Assembly (NCBI GenBank): GCA_911728435.2
Contig: OU452202.1
Coordinates: 13,061,135-13,125,134, forward strand
Origin: Apoderus coryli
Taxonomy: Eukaryota; Arthropoda; Insecta; Coleoptera; Attelabidae
DNA length: 64,000 nucleotides
Reading direction: 5' to 3'
Made by a program: the position numbers and the translations under genes. The notes under the pieces were generated by a model. That model was not told where the DNA came from. It did not search any database and was given only the letters and a program-made list of their open reading frames with translations. This document shows positions 1 through 14,100 of this stretch, piece by piece (the first letter of the stretch is position 1; each line of letters opens with the position of its first letter).

Positions 1-570
1 CTGGTATGAAACTAGACCAATACGAAAACATCACAGATTTTTCCGTTTCCTAGCAAAATACATAAAAAATCTTACTGAAGTACTTGACACAATGTTTAGT
101 ATTCAATTGTTTTCAAAAAATAATTATGCGTACCGCTCTAAAATATGAAGTCCCTATGCTAGATAAATTTTCCGATACGGCAAGAACACCTACTAACTAA
201 TCAAGCTGGCCTTTTTAATGTTATATTCACTCACGAGTGCTATTTGTCAGTATTTGTGTTACTACAACGATTTGACAGATTCATCTCAATTATTACAAAT
301 CTTTGGTCAAATAGGAGCGCTATTTAATCCCAAAAAATGGCGGCTGCGAACAATACTGGCTACGATTTATTATGATTTTCTCTGTAGCTTCTCTGAATGA
401 TAGTGTGCCGATCAAGCCACTTCGACTTGAGTGGATGAAACACCATCCCGTTCGCTGATTTTCCTAATTCAAGCCATAATCGACTGTTCTGACAGGAACA
501 TATCCCATCGGACTTATTAGTAATGAAAGGTTGGTTGCCAAAAAGCAGTTGTTGGAAAAAAATCGCGGTG
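1..570. other. AT-rich sequence left of the mariner remnant
   Basis: I see no convincing coding exon, RNA gene or terminal repeat here. It should lie inside a downstream intron of HEATR6, which is transcribed leftwards and whose next exon I could not find before the window edge. Confidence 0.4.
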
Positions 571-574
571 CTTC

Positions 575-830
575 AAAAGACGTCTGCATGGGTATTTTAA
601 GACGAGCCAATTCAACCAAATCACACGAAGCTCTTTAATACTATTAACTGGCAACTATCTTTTCTTGTTTCGTAAAATATCACCACCGTTTGATTAGGGC
701 AACGTACAACCATAAACTCTGAATGGTACACAACCATTTGGCAGAAGTATTCGGAGAAATGCGGGATAGAGTCGCTAAAATAAATCATTGTCCATCACGA
801 CAATGCGTAATACTGTTTTTAGTTCTGTAT
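575..830 (+). pseudogene. mariner transposase remnant (middle part)
   Basis: Translated piecemeal across stops and frameshifts, this gives DEPIQPN, then TTINSEWYTTIWQKYSEKCG, then IVHHDNA. These match the conserved order of mariner-family transposases: the DEP motif, the NSEWYTT block, and the HHDNA motif carrying the second catalytic aspartate. It sits in antisense orientation to HEATR6, probably in one of its introns. The same lineage appears again at 25103-25245. It is clearly inactive. Confidence 0.6.
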
Positions 831-1603
831 ACAGACGTTGCATGGCGTTGGAGTCGAAAATTAAAGAACTCTCCCTGCCGGCTGCCGGTAACTGCGTTCT
901 GTCAGTCCTGTCAATTGTCAACCAGAAGAAGAATGTTAAAAAATTCATTGTTTTGTTTTTGTGGTTAAAAAGTCTGGCAATTTTGTGGAAAGCTATTGCT
1001 GTACTTGTTGTTCACGTGCCTCCTGCTGCAACTTTAAGATAGTTGTAATGGGTGGAATAAGTGTTTAGTGCCTGGGTATGTGGATAGAACCAGTAAACGA
1101 CATAGATTTCCCGATAAGGATTCAAATCTTATGCGTGAATGACTTACTAATATTAATAATCTGGTTTTAAATGAATTATCACCTGAAATAATACATCTGA
1201 AATACCTATTTCGTTTGCGATAAACATATTTCTGATTATATTTTTCTATTGTTTTGAGTGGTTCCTGTTATGTATACTTACAATTATTTCGAACCTACAC
1301 ATGATGTAAAAATTCATTAATAGAGCAAATTTCAAAGTTGTTTGTTTTTTTGTTTTCATTATTTAAATCTGTTACATGAACCACTATACTCTGATTTCAA
1401 TAAAGTAGATACTAAGTTCAAATGTTTAGTTTTAAGAAATGTTTAGTGGAGGTCTTTTAACTGAGATCGTTGTCTTATCTAAGACAGTATTCTCGAAAAA
1501 AGAATCTAGGCAACATGAGTGGGAAGGATCCTCCAAACTTTTTTATGACAAAACATTTGGATTTAGAAACTATTTTACTGAAATCGGGGAATAGAGGTAG
1601 TAC
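831..1603. other. unassigned intronic sequence
   Basis: An open frame of about 84 codons at 788-1042 runs out of the mariner remnant, but I recognise nothing in it and its codons look random. The rest is AT-rich with no repeat structure I could see. Confidence 0.35.
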
Positions 1604-1747
1604 GGTCGTTACAAAAAAAAACTAGAACATTCAAGGTTTTCACTTCACTGAAATGAGAATGACATAGTTAACAAAAAATTATGCTATATTATTCACATTT
1701 CAATCTTATGAAATGATCTTGAAGTCCTAGTTTTTTTTGTGACGACC
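1604..1747. repeat. small MITE with about 30-bp terminal inverted repeats
   Basis: The left end GGTCGTTACAAAAAAAAACT is the near-complement of the right end AGTTTTTTTTGTGACGACC, and the pairing continues inwards through ACTAG and TTCAAG. The unit is about 144 bp and non-coding, so it reads as a short MITE. No clear target duplication was seen. Confidence 0.55.
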
Positions 1748-2228
1748 CATACTTGATTTTCAAATTTCCAGGCAAATTATTTGAAATAAAATGTGGCGCC
1801 ATCTATCAATTAATACACAAACTTTTTGTGTCTTTCCAAACTTAATTCACGAATCCTGTACATTCTAAAATTAGTTCTTGTCGACAACCACTGGAACGCT
1901 GCAAACAGTTCCCAAACCTTAGTATGGTAGTTTCCCTTATATTGTGTGTGTTATCTGATTACGTCTCATACAGCCCCCAATCACTTCTTTTATTTCTGCA
2001 CATTAAAAATAAATTGCATAATCAACGTTTACCGAAGCGACGTATAAAAAACGCATGCAAAGTATAATGTTTATGGACAATATTTCGAAAAACACTAGAG
2101 CTATTTTCGATAACAAATATTAGTTTTTTCTTGCATATAAAATTTGTCCAGCATCTCTCGTATTTAAGCTAATAGAGAAATATTTGGAATGATCGTCGAA
2201 ATGCTAATTAATACTCAAATATAATTAC
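1748..2228. other. HEATR6: start of a HEATR6 intron
   Basis: The minus-strand donor GTAATT follows exon 6 at 2228. The expected next block of the protein (a GYW-containing segment in human) is not encoded here on either strand, so the next exon is off the left edge. Confidence 0.5.
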
Positions 2229-3945
2229 CGTAACGACTTGATAAAATAAATTTAATGCTGCTTGTCTAACTTTAGTATTTGTGTGTCTGATTTTAGAGTG
2301 ACGTCCACCTTCTGTATCCGAAAAGTCTGACTCGCTTGTCTTTATTGGGGTACTGCAACATAAACATCACCAGAGAATTATACTTATTTGCACCGATTTT
2401 AACGCATGTCTGTGTTAAACGACTATAATATTACAAAACTACATGTCACCACTTTGAGACATACACACACAGGAAGCCCTTACCTTGCCGTACCATAGTC
2501 TAAATTAGTAGCATCAAATGACATTGTTGCTGGTGAATACCCATAACTATCCTTATTTTGAAATATCTCATTTTGTTTCCTATCTTTCTTAGATTTTCGT
2601 GTTGGTCGATATCTTCTTTGTTTAGTGACCTGATAAAAACAACAATATGCTTTATTATCTCTAATACAACTATTGAGATATTTAATTATATAAATAAGTA
2701 GATACCTTTCCACCAGTTTTTTCTCTAAGCAAAACATTCGGTATTTCAGGAATATCTAATATGGAAGGCTTCAAAATTTGTGGGGTAACAAAATCCAAGC
2801 CTCTAATTCCATACAACATATAACTTTTAATAACACCCAGTATTTTTCCTAATTCTTGCTTAAGGTAATTCTGACTACGAACTATGATGTTTTTTAAGCC
2901 AAGTAAGCATATCTCGTTAATCTAAAAAATGTCAATTAGGTATTTAGCAAATTTGTCTTACAGTGAAGCAGATTAAATGCTAGAAGAATGTCATAAGTTT
3001 AAAAAATTTTTGACGACTACCCAGCCGTAGTGTTTTGGTGAAGTGGTTTTATACAAGATTGTGTCTGGCGCTATTTTATTTTAATTATTTAGACCAACTT
3101 TGAGAAATTTCATAAATTTGTATAAAACCCACTTATGACATAATTTCCCATGGATGACTCATACCTTAGACTGTATTAAAACATCCATTTGTTGTACGGT
3201 AACCAAATAATGATAAAATATTTCCGCACATCTTAAACAACCATCTGAAGGTTCATTATTTGTTTGCTGATAGTTTTCTGGTACGGTTGTACAAGCTTTT
3301 AGACATTGCAATGCCGCTAATTTAACTTCAGCTGATGATGCCGAAGTTTCTTTTGGATATAGAAATGGCTGCACACCTTTTAAAACGTTATCTGTAAGCT
3401 AAAAATAAAAAGGCCCACAATAATCATAAAACAATTCCGAAGATTTGTGCAATAATGTGTTGTAGGAATTTTCTAAATAAATCAATTACATTATCAGCAC
3501 TCCCACTAATTCTTATTAATGATTCCAAAGCATAAAATACTTCTATCAGTATATTTTCTTTCTTCACTTTAAGCGCTTCAAGACACCATTGAATTGAAAT
3601 TGTCAGCGTTCTTCCTTCTATTGTAATATTTTGCGTAGATAAGTTTGTTATTAATTTGCTGCATTTTTGTACAAGAACGTCTGCATCGGGTGTGATAAAG
3701 CTACAGCACTGATTTATAAGTAATAAGGCCTTCTAAAACATAAAATATACCAACATATAATAAATTGTAAATTATTGGTTCGAACATCTACTTACTGTCG
3801 GGTTTGTTACAAATGTGTAACGGTAATTTAAACAATTAATTGAATCTAATGTTTTTGAAATTATGTTGCTGTCGCTTTTAGTTCTTCTATATAAAAGGCT
3901 TGCAATTTTAGAAGATAGTTCATTAAAGCATTCATCTTCATTCAT
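2229..3945 (-). CDS. HEATR6: HEAT repeat-containing protein 6 (HEATR6), N-terminal exons; partial
   Basis: Six exons read leftwards: 3945-3796, 3732-3490, 3398-3165, 2921-2706, 2629-2484 and 2352-2229. All have GT-AG borders and compatible phases (one split codon, AG|T, between exons 5 and 6), giving 371 residues. The ATG at 3945 follows an in-frame stop. The family match rests on ordered blocks also present in vertebrate HEATR6: a helical ARM/HEAT-like N-terminus, the block YGIRGLDFVTPQILKP (human HGLPGLNIEMPTVLYP), a basic linker RPTRKSKKDRK, and the acidic block ESDFSDTEGGRHSK followed by KVRQAAL (human ESDYSDAEGGMQSK, KVRQGAL). The family is a large HEAT-repeat scaffold of poorly defined function, about 1180 residues in human, so roughly two thirds lies beyond the left edge. 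The next exon was not found between 1 and 2228. Introns are short (63-243 bp), unlike those of its neighbour. Confidence 0.88.
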
Positions 3946-5035
3946 TTTAATTTTTGAAATTAACTAAACACTAAACCTAGTAGAAAATGACATTCAAAGA
4001 TGTCAAATAGCAGCTGAGTATTTAGGTTATATTTATTATTGTTAAGGCGTTATCATTGTGTGGTTATAAAGACAATGACGTTATTCTTCAACGCGTGATA
4101 TCAGCAATTTCCATAGCCTGTCTGTAACGGACGTTCCTATTGCAAATTTGATTGACAGTTAACTGTAAATGATTTTATTTATTTATTAATATGATGTGGC
4201 TTCCACCTTTAGGTGATTCAGCCAGTTATTCACTGTAAATGTTTATTGTTAATACCGAAGAATCGGCAGCACTGAGTGAACAACGGAAGAAGCGAGGCAC
4301 GACATACTGAGTTAGCACAGTGCTGCCTCACGGCTCTCGGTCATTCTAGCAGCGGTTTTCAAGAATTGCCGCCGTAAAAATTCAACCAACAACCAGCTGA
4401 CTTTGACAGATGTTATTTTAAGCCTTCTATATGCTATCTTAGCCGGAATAATATCCGTTTGGGAACATATTTTATTTGTTTTCAATATCAATTGAACTTA
4501 ATTTTGAAATGTTGGTATTTAGATTATTACAGAATAAATTTATTATCTTTCAGTATTTTTCTGCGAACTGTTTTGTATTTGAATATGATTTAATATTATC
4601 TGGTTTCTCCGCATTATAATAAGTATTTAAAAAACAGCTGTTCTGTACACGAAAATCGTCGATGTCCCTCGCGAGTAGAGAAATGCGCACACTTGACGCC
4701 AAACAAAATCAGTACTGGAATAGTAAGTATCAAACTGAAAATTTTCAGAAATCAGTATTTGGCGGATTTTCGTAATGTGAGATGTTATTTATGCCTCGTA
4801 AGTCTCATACACCAGGGTCGTAACAACAGTTTTTCGAAAAGTGATCAACACTATGTCCTTAATATACCTTTTAACATTATGTAATGAAATGGCCGCTATG
4901 CTTTAGTTATAAACAATTATTATCGCGTGTTTCTTGTGATTTGTGTGGTGTTGTGGGGCTGTGTTTAGTTGGCCATGTATAGTAATTGAATGCTGTAATA
5001 ATTCAAAATAAGTGTAGTGCGAAAAAATAGGTAAA
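3946..5035. promoter_or_regulatory. divergent intergenic region between HEATR6 and GRK2
   Basis: The two genes are transcribed away from each other and their start codons are 1090 bp apart, so this interval must hold both 5' UTRs and promoters unless extra upstream exons exist. It is somewhat more GC-rich around 4260-4390 and 4640-4700. A facing pair of 10-mers, GGCAGCACTG (4265-4274) and CAGTGCTGCC (4318-4327), can form a stem. No TATA box or initiator could be assigned with confidence. A short open frame at 4693-4884 looks like chance. Confidence 0.6.
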
Positions 5036-5148
5036 ATGGCGGACTTAGAGGCCGTATTGGCCGACGTTAGCTATCTTATGGCTATGGAAAAAAGTAAATG
5101 TACTCCGGCTGCACGAGCTAGCAAAAAAATCATTCTACCTGACCCCAG
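5036..5148 (+). CDS. Gprk1: GRK2 coding exon 1
   Basis: It encodes residues 1-37 plus two bases of a split serine codon and ends CCCCAG|GTGAGT. The ATG is chosen because MADLEAVL is the universal start of this family. The purine-rich context GTAAAATGG fits an insect translation start. Confidence 0.95.
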
Positions 5149-8100
5149 GTGAGTAATCAGGTCAATCACCTCTTAATATGATTTGACAGGTACAATTTAG
5201 ATTTTGGCTAGTCAATGAAAAGCACCACCTACTGGGTTTTTACTATGTTTAATTTGATAATTACACGCTAATTTGAGAAAGAATGTTTTATTCATTCATG
5301 CTAATTTTACATGTATTCTCAAACCAGGCAATAAGTACATTTTATTGATAAATTAGGTACCTACACTAGAAATTTTTGAGCTAACTTAGTACCTAATTTA
5401 TTTAATTTTAGAAAGTAATATGATTGTTGCCGAACGTTATTTCAAGTGCTTTATTCCTATACCTATCTGATTTTGGGTTTATTTTTAAATGAATGACTAG
5501 CTAGCTAGGTTAAATCATAATAAAATGAAGTAGGTAATCAAGTTTTCCAAATATTTAAACAAAAATAGGTACGTAGAGGTATTTGCTATCGAACACTATT
5601 TTCGGGGTAAATAATAAAAAAAAAGTTGGTTATTATACGATGCCTACTTAACGTATAATACAAGCATTAGGTATTCTATCAAAATCTATTTAAATTTGAC
5701 CACATTTCCAGTCTGATATGTTTATTTTATTTAACAGATTTAGTTTGTTATTATTGGTCTATTTATACAATGTTGAATAGGTATGATACTCGTTATTATA
5801 ACTCAGTATTTTCAATCTACATTCGAAAAGTGTCAGGATTTGTTAAAAATCTCTTCATAATTAGCGTAATCGGATTTGAAAGTTTAAAAAAAAAAACGTT
5901 TGAAAATTAAGCTATTACATAGGGTTCCAATGGAAAGTATGCGCCTAGCTTTTGCTCTTTTAATGAAATTATCGAATTTAAGGCAGAAATTCTCGCATCT
6001 TTGCCCCAGTACACTCACACCACTAAAATTTCTAATGAAATTTGGGATCAAGTGTTACAGCTACATCATTTCGAAGAGCATAAAATTATTCTAATGACAA
6101 ATGACACTCTAGGTGTTGGAGTTTACTTAAATAAGTAGGTAGGTAATACAAAAACGACTTTAAGAACCTCAATCCAGAAGTTGCATCCTTCTATTAGGAT
6201 TATCTTCATTCAGTTTCTGTACTACTTAATTGAGTTTTGTATGGATGAAATATTGGCTTTTAAAATCCTTATTATGGGCGAACGGGAGACACCATTAAAC
6301 AAACTAGGTAGGTAGTTAGGTATTATTTAGACAAAGTTAAAATCAGCTCGTCCTGGAATAGAATACTTACACCATTTCTTACAGTAAAATTTAAATAATT
6401 TCAAGAGCAACAGTAAACTGAATCAATGTGCAGACTAATTAAAGGTATGCCTAAATTTTTATTCTGCATTATAGCTGTAGATTTATTTATTTTAACAAAA
6501 AATGCAAGCAATAAGAAAGACAAATGGTCACTTCCTTTATTAAATTTGATGGTGTATAAGAGGGGTTTCCAAACTACGGCCCGCGGGCCAAATCCGGCCC
6601 AGACTAGTTCATCAATCTGTCCCGCGACAGCCAATGTCTTATTGTTGTTACTATTCCTTTGATAAGTTCAAGAAGAAAACACAGAATGATAATTAGGTAC
6701 TCGGTTTTATTTACTTGCAAGGTTTAACTTAACGGCATTAATGATGACGTACAAAACTTAAGCATATTAATAACTAATAATTGAAATGAATCCCACTTAT
6801 CACAGTAAAACAAAAAACACTAATGAGATTTATGTAATTGTGATTTTCCACCGACAATAGTTCTTGTACCAATTATTAAAATAATTTAAGATGCTCATCG
6901 GTTAATTTAGATCTGTAAACATTCCTTGTGGTCTTCATCGTGGAATCACTCAAAGTTTCGATTGCAAAATCAACGAGAAATTCAGTCTCTAGTGTGGCTG
7001 AATATTTCACATGTTTTAAAATGTGTGAAACATTTTTTGCTTTTGCGATTGAAATAGTATTATTTTCTGCCTGAAGGATTTGATATTGGAGTATAAATAA
7101 GGGAGCAGCTGATTTTCTCCTTGCAATCTCAAATTCAGTTCGTTCATAATATGATTTGTCGTTTCCTTCGAATAAGTATGGGGAATATAGTACATATAGA
7201 ATATACCTAACACACGAAATAATTACAAAATCGTAGAGAAAAAACATTGGTGGTCACGAAAATTAAAATATGTCATTATTTTTATTTTGTTTCTTACAAA
7301 ATTTTCAATCTATTGCACTCCACTATACCCTCGACTATATACCTAATTACTTGTATTGTGTATTGTACGTAATTATTAAGTATGTAACTACTTAAGTAAG
7401 TATGTCAGTATTAAGAAATCTTGTTGTGTTTGTCCTTTCTCATTGTTCACTTATTCCCTCATGTGAACCATTTAATGTACGCAGATTTCGTTGTTTTGTC
7501 GTCACCAGTAAGTAAGAATTAGATTCGGTGGCGGCTGCGTATATTTTAATTGTTTATTTCACCCGTACTAGTAACCTAACTCCTTATCAGGTACACCGTG
7601 AAGTCCGTGATGACGCACCCTGTAAATTATAAAATGGGAAATAGGAGATAACTGATTACTGCAGACTATCTTACCTACGCATACTTACTTACAGCCTCCT
7701 ACAAGTTGAGAAATTTGTGGGAATCCCTAGAGTCATTTTAGACATACAAAGGCAGCTCCAGGAAATCAACAAGGATTCGTAGGAATTAGAGATGTACATT
7801 ACTAATTAATGTTTGCTTTAATAAGGTAGATAATTATAGATGTGGAGAACTTGTTGAGTGTTTATTATACCTAAGCACGTATTATAGGTAATTTTATACA
7901 TGAGTAGATAGATATTGTCGTTAAGGGGTAGTATCTCGTTATCTAGCAAATCTAAAAGAAAGTTTACCGAGTAAAATAATCAACTTCATAAAGTATATGA
8001 ACCAGAATAGCCTATTTTAGGTTGATGTTCATTTGAAACCACGTTTGAACCTATATGATCTACCTTCTCTTCGGAGTTGAAATCATTCTGTTCAGTTCAG

Positions 8101-11100
8101 GTTAACTAACTTATAATTTTCGCTGATTTTTGTTATTTATTTTATTTATTCATATTTTTAAATACTTTTTTCTACTCCTGTTTTGTTAAGCCGTCTATTG
8201 CAAAACTGTTAACGTGACATGTAAATTCAATATTTTATAAGTGTTACGTATTACGTAATAATCACCAAAGTGTTACGTAATGAATATTACATAACACTTT
8301 GGGGATTTTTATTATGGAATTATGTCAAACACAAATGTCAAATAAATTCAAATATTTAAATGTCATAATTGCCTTTTATTCTGTGTTAAGTATTTCTGCT
8401 TAAATTTTAATTCTGTAATGGATTCTGATTCTGCAAAGTCGTAGTAAAAATATAGTACATAACTCGAGCTGTAATAGTATATTACATAACATGTGCTGTA
8501 AATGATATTTTACATGCGAGAGACTAGTTTGCCCACGAGCCGCGAAGCGGCGAGTGAGGCAATAGTCTCGAGCATGGAAAATTATTTACAGCTCGAGTTA
8601 TGTACTATACTTTTTCTACGACTTTGGAGAATCTGAATCCATTTCAGAATTAAAATTTAAGCAGAAATACTTAACACAGAAGAAAAGATAATTATGACAT
8701 TTAAATATTTGACATTTGTGTTTGACATAATAACAAATAAACATCCCCAAAGTGTTATGTAATATTCATTACGTAACACTTTTGGTGATCATTACGTAAC
8801 ACTTATGTAAGATTGAATTTACATGTCACGTTAACAGTTTTGCAATAGACGGCTTAACAAAACAGGAGTAGAAAAATAATTTTCCATGCTCGAAAATATT
8901 AATTGCAAAATTATCAATTGTTATATGAAAATTACTTACTATTATTTTTTTATTAAATATAAAACATATTATTCTTCATAAATAGGTAACAATTATAATC
9001 TAAGGTATATTTTATACAACATTTATTTATTTAAATACCTACACCTTATTTTAATATCAAGTAGGTATAGATACATACTTGTACTGTTTTGGGTTGATTA
9101 ATATTAACATAGTTAGGTAGAAATTTAAGGAAATATGAGTAGCTAAATACAATTAAAAATGATTTTGATGAATCACTTGGTTAACATTGTTGAGAAATGT
9201 AAATACGATCCATAATTCATTTCAAATATAAGTTGGCCGTGAAAGTTCTATTGTTTTACTTAGTTATAAGTTATAACGAATACGAGGTGTGGCTATAAAA
9301 TAACGACAGTATTCTTCCGAAACATTCGAAATAGTGGTGGATCTTTCCTGCATATCGATATCTTAAACTCTTGACAATATACAGGGTCGTTTTCAATTTA
9401 GTGTATTTTTAATCCACTCCTGTAACTTCTCTATTTTTTGTTTCTGCAAACACATTCACTTTTGTAAGAGGAATTCAACGGTGTTTTTAGATTTAAAAAA
9501 ATAATATTTTCATGATATGACAAACTTGCATTTTTCCTTTGAGAACCCTGTATATTTTTTCATATTCGTTTTGACAATAAAATTATTATTTATCAACAAG
9601 ATGTTTTTGGCGACAAACTATGGCCGAACGAGAAGCAGCAACTCCATCATATCCTATTGCCAACACTAGATGCGATCGAATTCCCTGGCGGGAGTCTTTA
9701 TTTGTGAATTGCTTGTTACATAAAGTAACAAGACTTTTAGTTATGTTGGAAATTTGGTTCGTAACTCATCAGTGTCGATCGGCAAGCAGTGTGACCCAAA
9801 TTTCCAACATTTACTAGAACGAGATATGAAAGAAAACAAGATGTTTTTGGCAACATCTAGTGTGAGCAGGCAATATATACAGGGTGTCCATTTTAAGTGA
9901 TACCACTATTGCTATCTCAGAAACCTTAAGAGGTACGAAATCGGTTAAATTAGAGAAAAGTTGCGTTTTTTGATCCCTATTCAGGATCCGTGTAGTCAAA
10001 TTCTTCTTAGTTTCTGAGATACAGGGTGATTTGTGGAAAACACCGAATTAGATTTTGTCGAATAGTTTTAAAAGTATTTATTTCGTGGATACGGTTTAAA
10101 TTAGAGAGTTGTTTAGGCTAAATTTCTCTACGTCTAAAGTCAGCATGATTTAACCTCCGACGTTTCGTATTTCGGCAACTACCTTCAACTTTGTTTTTTA
10201 AATAGTGACCTGGTTCTTTCATTTTCTTTTCTTAAAGCGTTTCTCAATTCCTTTAAAATAAGATATCAGTTAGGCATTTCTGTCGCCATTTTGATATGAA
10301 AATAACTATCATCAACATTTTTCCTTAGTACCGACCTGACTCATCTCTTTGTTCATTTAAATCATAGTGTTTCTTACTGAATCTGTTGTGAATCTTTGTT
10401 ACCAACATAAAGTAATAAAAATTGTTAAAACTGCACCTACTTATTTTAAAAATAATTTACCTAAAATTAATACATCTAAAAACTATTAAAGCAAAATAAT
10501 TCAATATAAAAAATGCAAGAAAAAAAGTCTCTTAAATGTTGAAAATATTTCCAATTTATTTCACATTTTCAGGTCCGCACTTGCAAAAAAAATATGATGG
10601 TAATAGTTATTTTCATAACAAAACGTTAACGGACATGTCCGACTGATATCTTATTTTAAAAGGAATGCTTTAGTAAAAGAAAATGAAAGATCAAGGTCCG
10701 ATTTTAAACAAAACCAAAGTTGATGTTAGTTGCCGAAAGACGAAACGTCGGAGGTTAAATCTAAAGCCAGCATCTGGCAGAGAAATTTAACCTAAACAAC
10801 TTTCTAATTAAAAGCGTATCCCGGAAATATATAGTTTTAAAACTATTCGACAAAATCTAATTTGGCGTTTTTCACAAATCACCCTGTATCTCAGAAACTG
10901 AGAAGAATTTGACAACATGGTAAACGGATCCTGAATAGGGATCAAAAAACGCAATTTTTCTCTACTTTAACCGACCTCGTACCTCTTAAGGTTTCTGAGA
11001 TAGCAATAGTGGTATCGCTTAAAACGGACACCCTGTATATATGAATATATTTTACTTACAAATCTTTATATGTCACAAAATATTTTGCAATATAATTAGC

Positions 11101-14100
11101 AATTCTATGAACAGCAAGAAGGTACTGATATTTTTTTTTACAAAACACTTGAAAACTTTGAACTGTTTTGGTAAATATCAATACAGGGTGTGCAAAATAT
11201 CAGTCTAATCGTTGTTTTTCTGATGCTGTTTTTTTTTGTAATAAAGTGCGATAGTTTTATTTCTGGGACGTTAATATATACAGGGCTTTCATTTTAAAAC
11301 TTGGCACTCAGAATAACTCGTTATCGAAAGTAGACACTATTTCCAGCAAGAACACGATTTTGCTCCTCCTTCAACTTCAAAACCGCTGTTGGTTGAATTT
11401 TGTGTTCCACCCCTTGACCCCTAGCCCGCCAAACTTCATAATTTTAAATGTCACCCCCTGTTTTGACTTATCATTTTAAGAACTTAGCTTACGTTCTACC
11501 CGTGGACGATCGGAAAATTATTGTATTAAATGCTCATCGTTTTGAGTTCATTAATGTCTTCTGGCTGAGTTTAAATAAACTCCCGAAACACATGGATTTT
11601 AAATAAACTTCAGTTCAGTGGCGTTAAATCTGAATATCTAGGCGACCACTCTTGGGCACCTCTCCTTCCAATCCATTTCCGAGGAAACGTTTCATCCAGC
11701 CATTGCCTAACAGGAGGAGCGTAATGTAGAGGAGCTCCATCTTGTTGGAAATGCAAATTGTCTTCCTCCTGCGGCTAAGTGATTAATGGATTTATTAGAT
11801 TTTCTGAAAGTTCTACTTAGAAGTCCCTAGTCAGGTGAATATAGGCCCCATTATCTCGTCCCCCAGAATTCCCTCCCGTCGTCTCGGGATACTGTCTATG
11901 GGCCTCCCGAAACACATGCATTTTCATTATCCCAATATCTACATTGTGTTTGCTGACAAATCCATTCAGAAAAAATGTCGATTTATCACTAAACCAAATA
12001 TTTTTGAACAAAATTGGATCATTTGTTATTCTTTCTTCAGATAATTGTATCCTTCTGTCATAATCGTCTTAACTGAGTTGTTGATGAATTTGTGGCTTGT
12101 ACAGAAAGAACTTATTTTGTTTGACTACCTTACGTACAGAACCAGCAGAGAAGTATGTACTGGCTGATCACTTATAAACGCACACCTCCTTTAAGTTTGT
12201 TGTCATTTTGTAAATAATATATGTAAAGATTGTTTATTTAAAGATTATTTTTTCAAATGAGGAACGGCAAAATATGTTGTTATTGTAGGCAAAAAATAAT
12301 TATTACGCGTCCTCTACAGTACCGGATTATAGACAACAATATCCAGAAAGACAGTATCCATCTGTACCGAAAATTTAGGGAAACCTCAAGCGTGAAAAGG
12401 AAAAGGCGAACAGTTCCTGCAAATAAAGTAATATACATTTTGCTTCATGGTGAAGACAACCTGCGAACATCGATTCGTAAAGTATCTCAAACTTTACGAC
12501 AAAGAGGCTTCCAAAATCGATGCTCTTTCGGAAAGGTAAAAAGGAACTCAGAACACATTCTTACAGGCCCTGTAAGATGGGAACAACGCAGCCATTGTCT
12601 CCTGAACACAAGCGAAAACGAGTTCAATTTTGCCAGCTAAATCTGCAGAGAATGGGCGAAGATCCCAGTTTTTTCATAAAATTTTGTCGTCAGATGAATC
12701 TTCATTTTCAACCAGTGGACTACCAAATAAGGAAAACCATAGATTTTGGAACACTGACAATCCAAACTTTGTTAGAGAAGCGCGATTTCAAGGAAGACAG
12801 ACGCTCAACGTATGGTGTGGTATTTTAGGGGACCGCATTGTAGGACCATATATTTTTGAACGCACATTAACCAGAGAAAATTATCTAAATTTTGTGGAAC
12901 CATATCTGATCGATTTTTTAGAAAATTTGCCATTGAATCAGTTACAAGACCTTATATTCTATCAAGATGGAGCACCTCCTCCTAACACCAGGGGTGCTCA
13001 AGACTTTTTCAAAAATTACTATAGAGAATGGAGTTTGGGACTATTCGATGGGCACCAAGCAGTTATCATTTAACGCCTCTGGATATATATTTTTATGGGC
13101 CTATATTAAAGATAAAGTGTATTTATTGGACATTCAAACAGAGAGCAGATGAGAGAGTTGGTTGAATTAGAAGTGACTAGCTTAGCTAAAAATTTTTAAT
13201 AAACACTATTAACGACTTAAGGAATAGATTCGAAAAATGCATTGAAGTAAACGGAGACAGAACATTTTTTGTAGATATTTTGTTTTTTTTTTCTCAGTTT
13301 TGTGTAAATTACTTTTAGCTTTTGTTTTGTTGAAAATACATTTAATTTTTGAAAAAGCTTTGTTTTATTGCGATTTCTTATAGACCCATCAAATATGGCA
13401 TTTTTCGAATCAGGAGAAAAGAATCTTTAATAATAAAATATAAAAGGTGTTCCATTTCAAAAATATAACTGTGGTTTCTAATGCGTTACTGGAACATCTT
13501 GTAGATACGATAATATATGCTGTAAATAGTTTACATTATGCCCTAAAACTTTTGTATTAAACATTTTCTTCTACAGGGTGAATCAACACAGTTAAAGGGG
13601 GTGTGCGTTTATCAATGATCATCCAATACCTAACTGGTGGCTTGTATTTTTACAAGGGTGTTTAGCGTTAAAAACTGCTGCTGTCCTACGAGCACAACGA
13701 TGTTCACTTCCGTAAATGTAGATTATGGATTATCTCGGTTCTCTCTGCCTACGCAACGTAAAAACAATTTTGAAGAACTGTTTACTGAAAAAATAAAACA
13801 ATTCTAAGCATTTATTGATAACGTATTATACTTATTTTTTGCTATTGCTATTGTTTTTTTTTGGTATTTTATTTGTTTGTTTACTGCAGGCTCGTAGCCA
13901 GAAAATTCTTTGTGGATGGGTCCGGAATTTTAGAATATCGAAAAACGCATTAAATATATAAATAACGTGATTACAAAAGGAAGAGTCGATTTTTTTATTT
14001 GCAATTATGTTTAAAATATCATCAGGATCAACTTGTATATCCCAGTGAACTGAGTCTCTGATTTTCCATTTTATTTCTTGGCCAAGGTTTATTCTTTTCA

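Noticed and set aside
788..1042. 84-codon frame after the mariner remnant
   Set aside because: No family recognised, and composition is like random frames here.
10742..10749. Eighth hammerhead core around GAAACGTC
   Set aside because: GAAACGTC is present but no CTGANGA lies upstream at the right distance.
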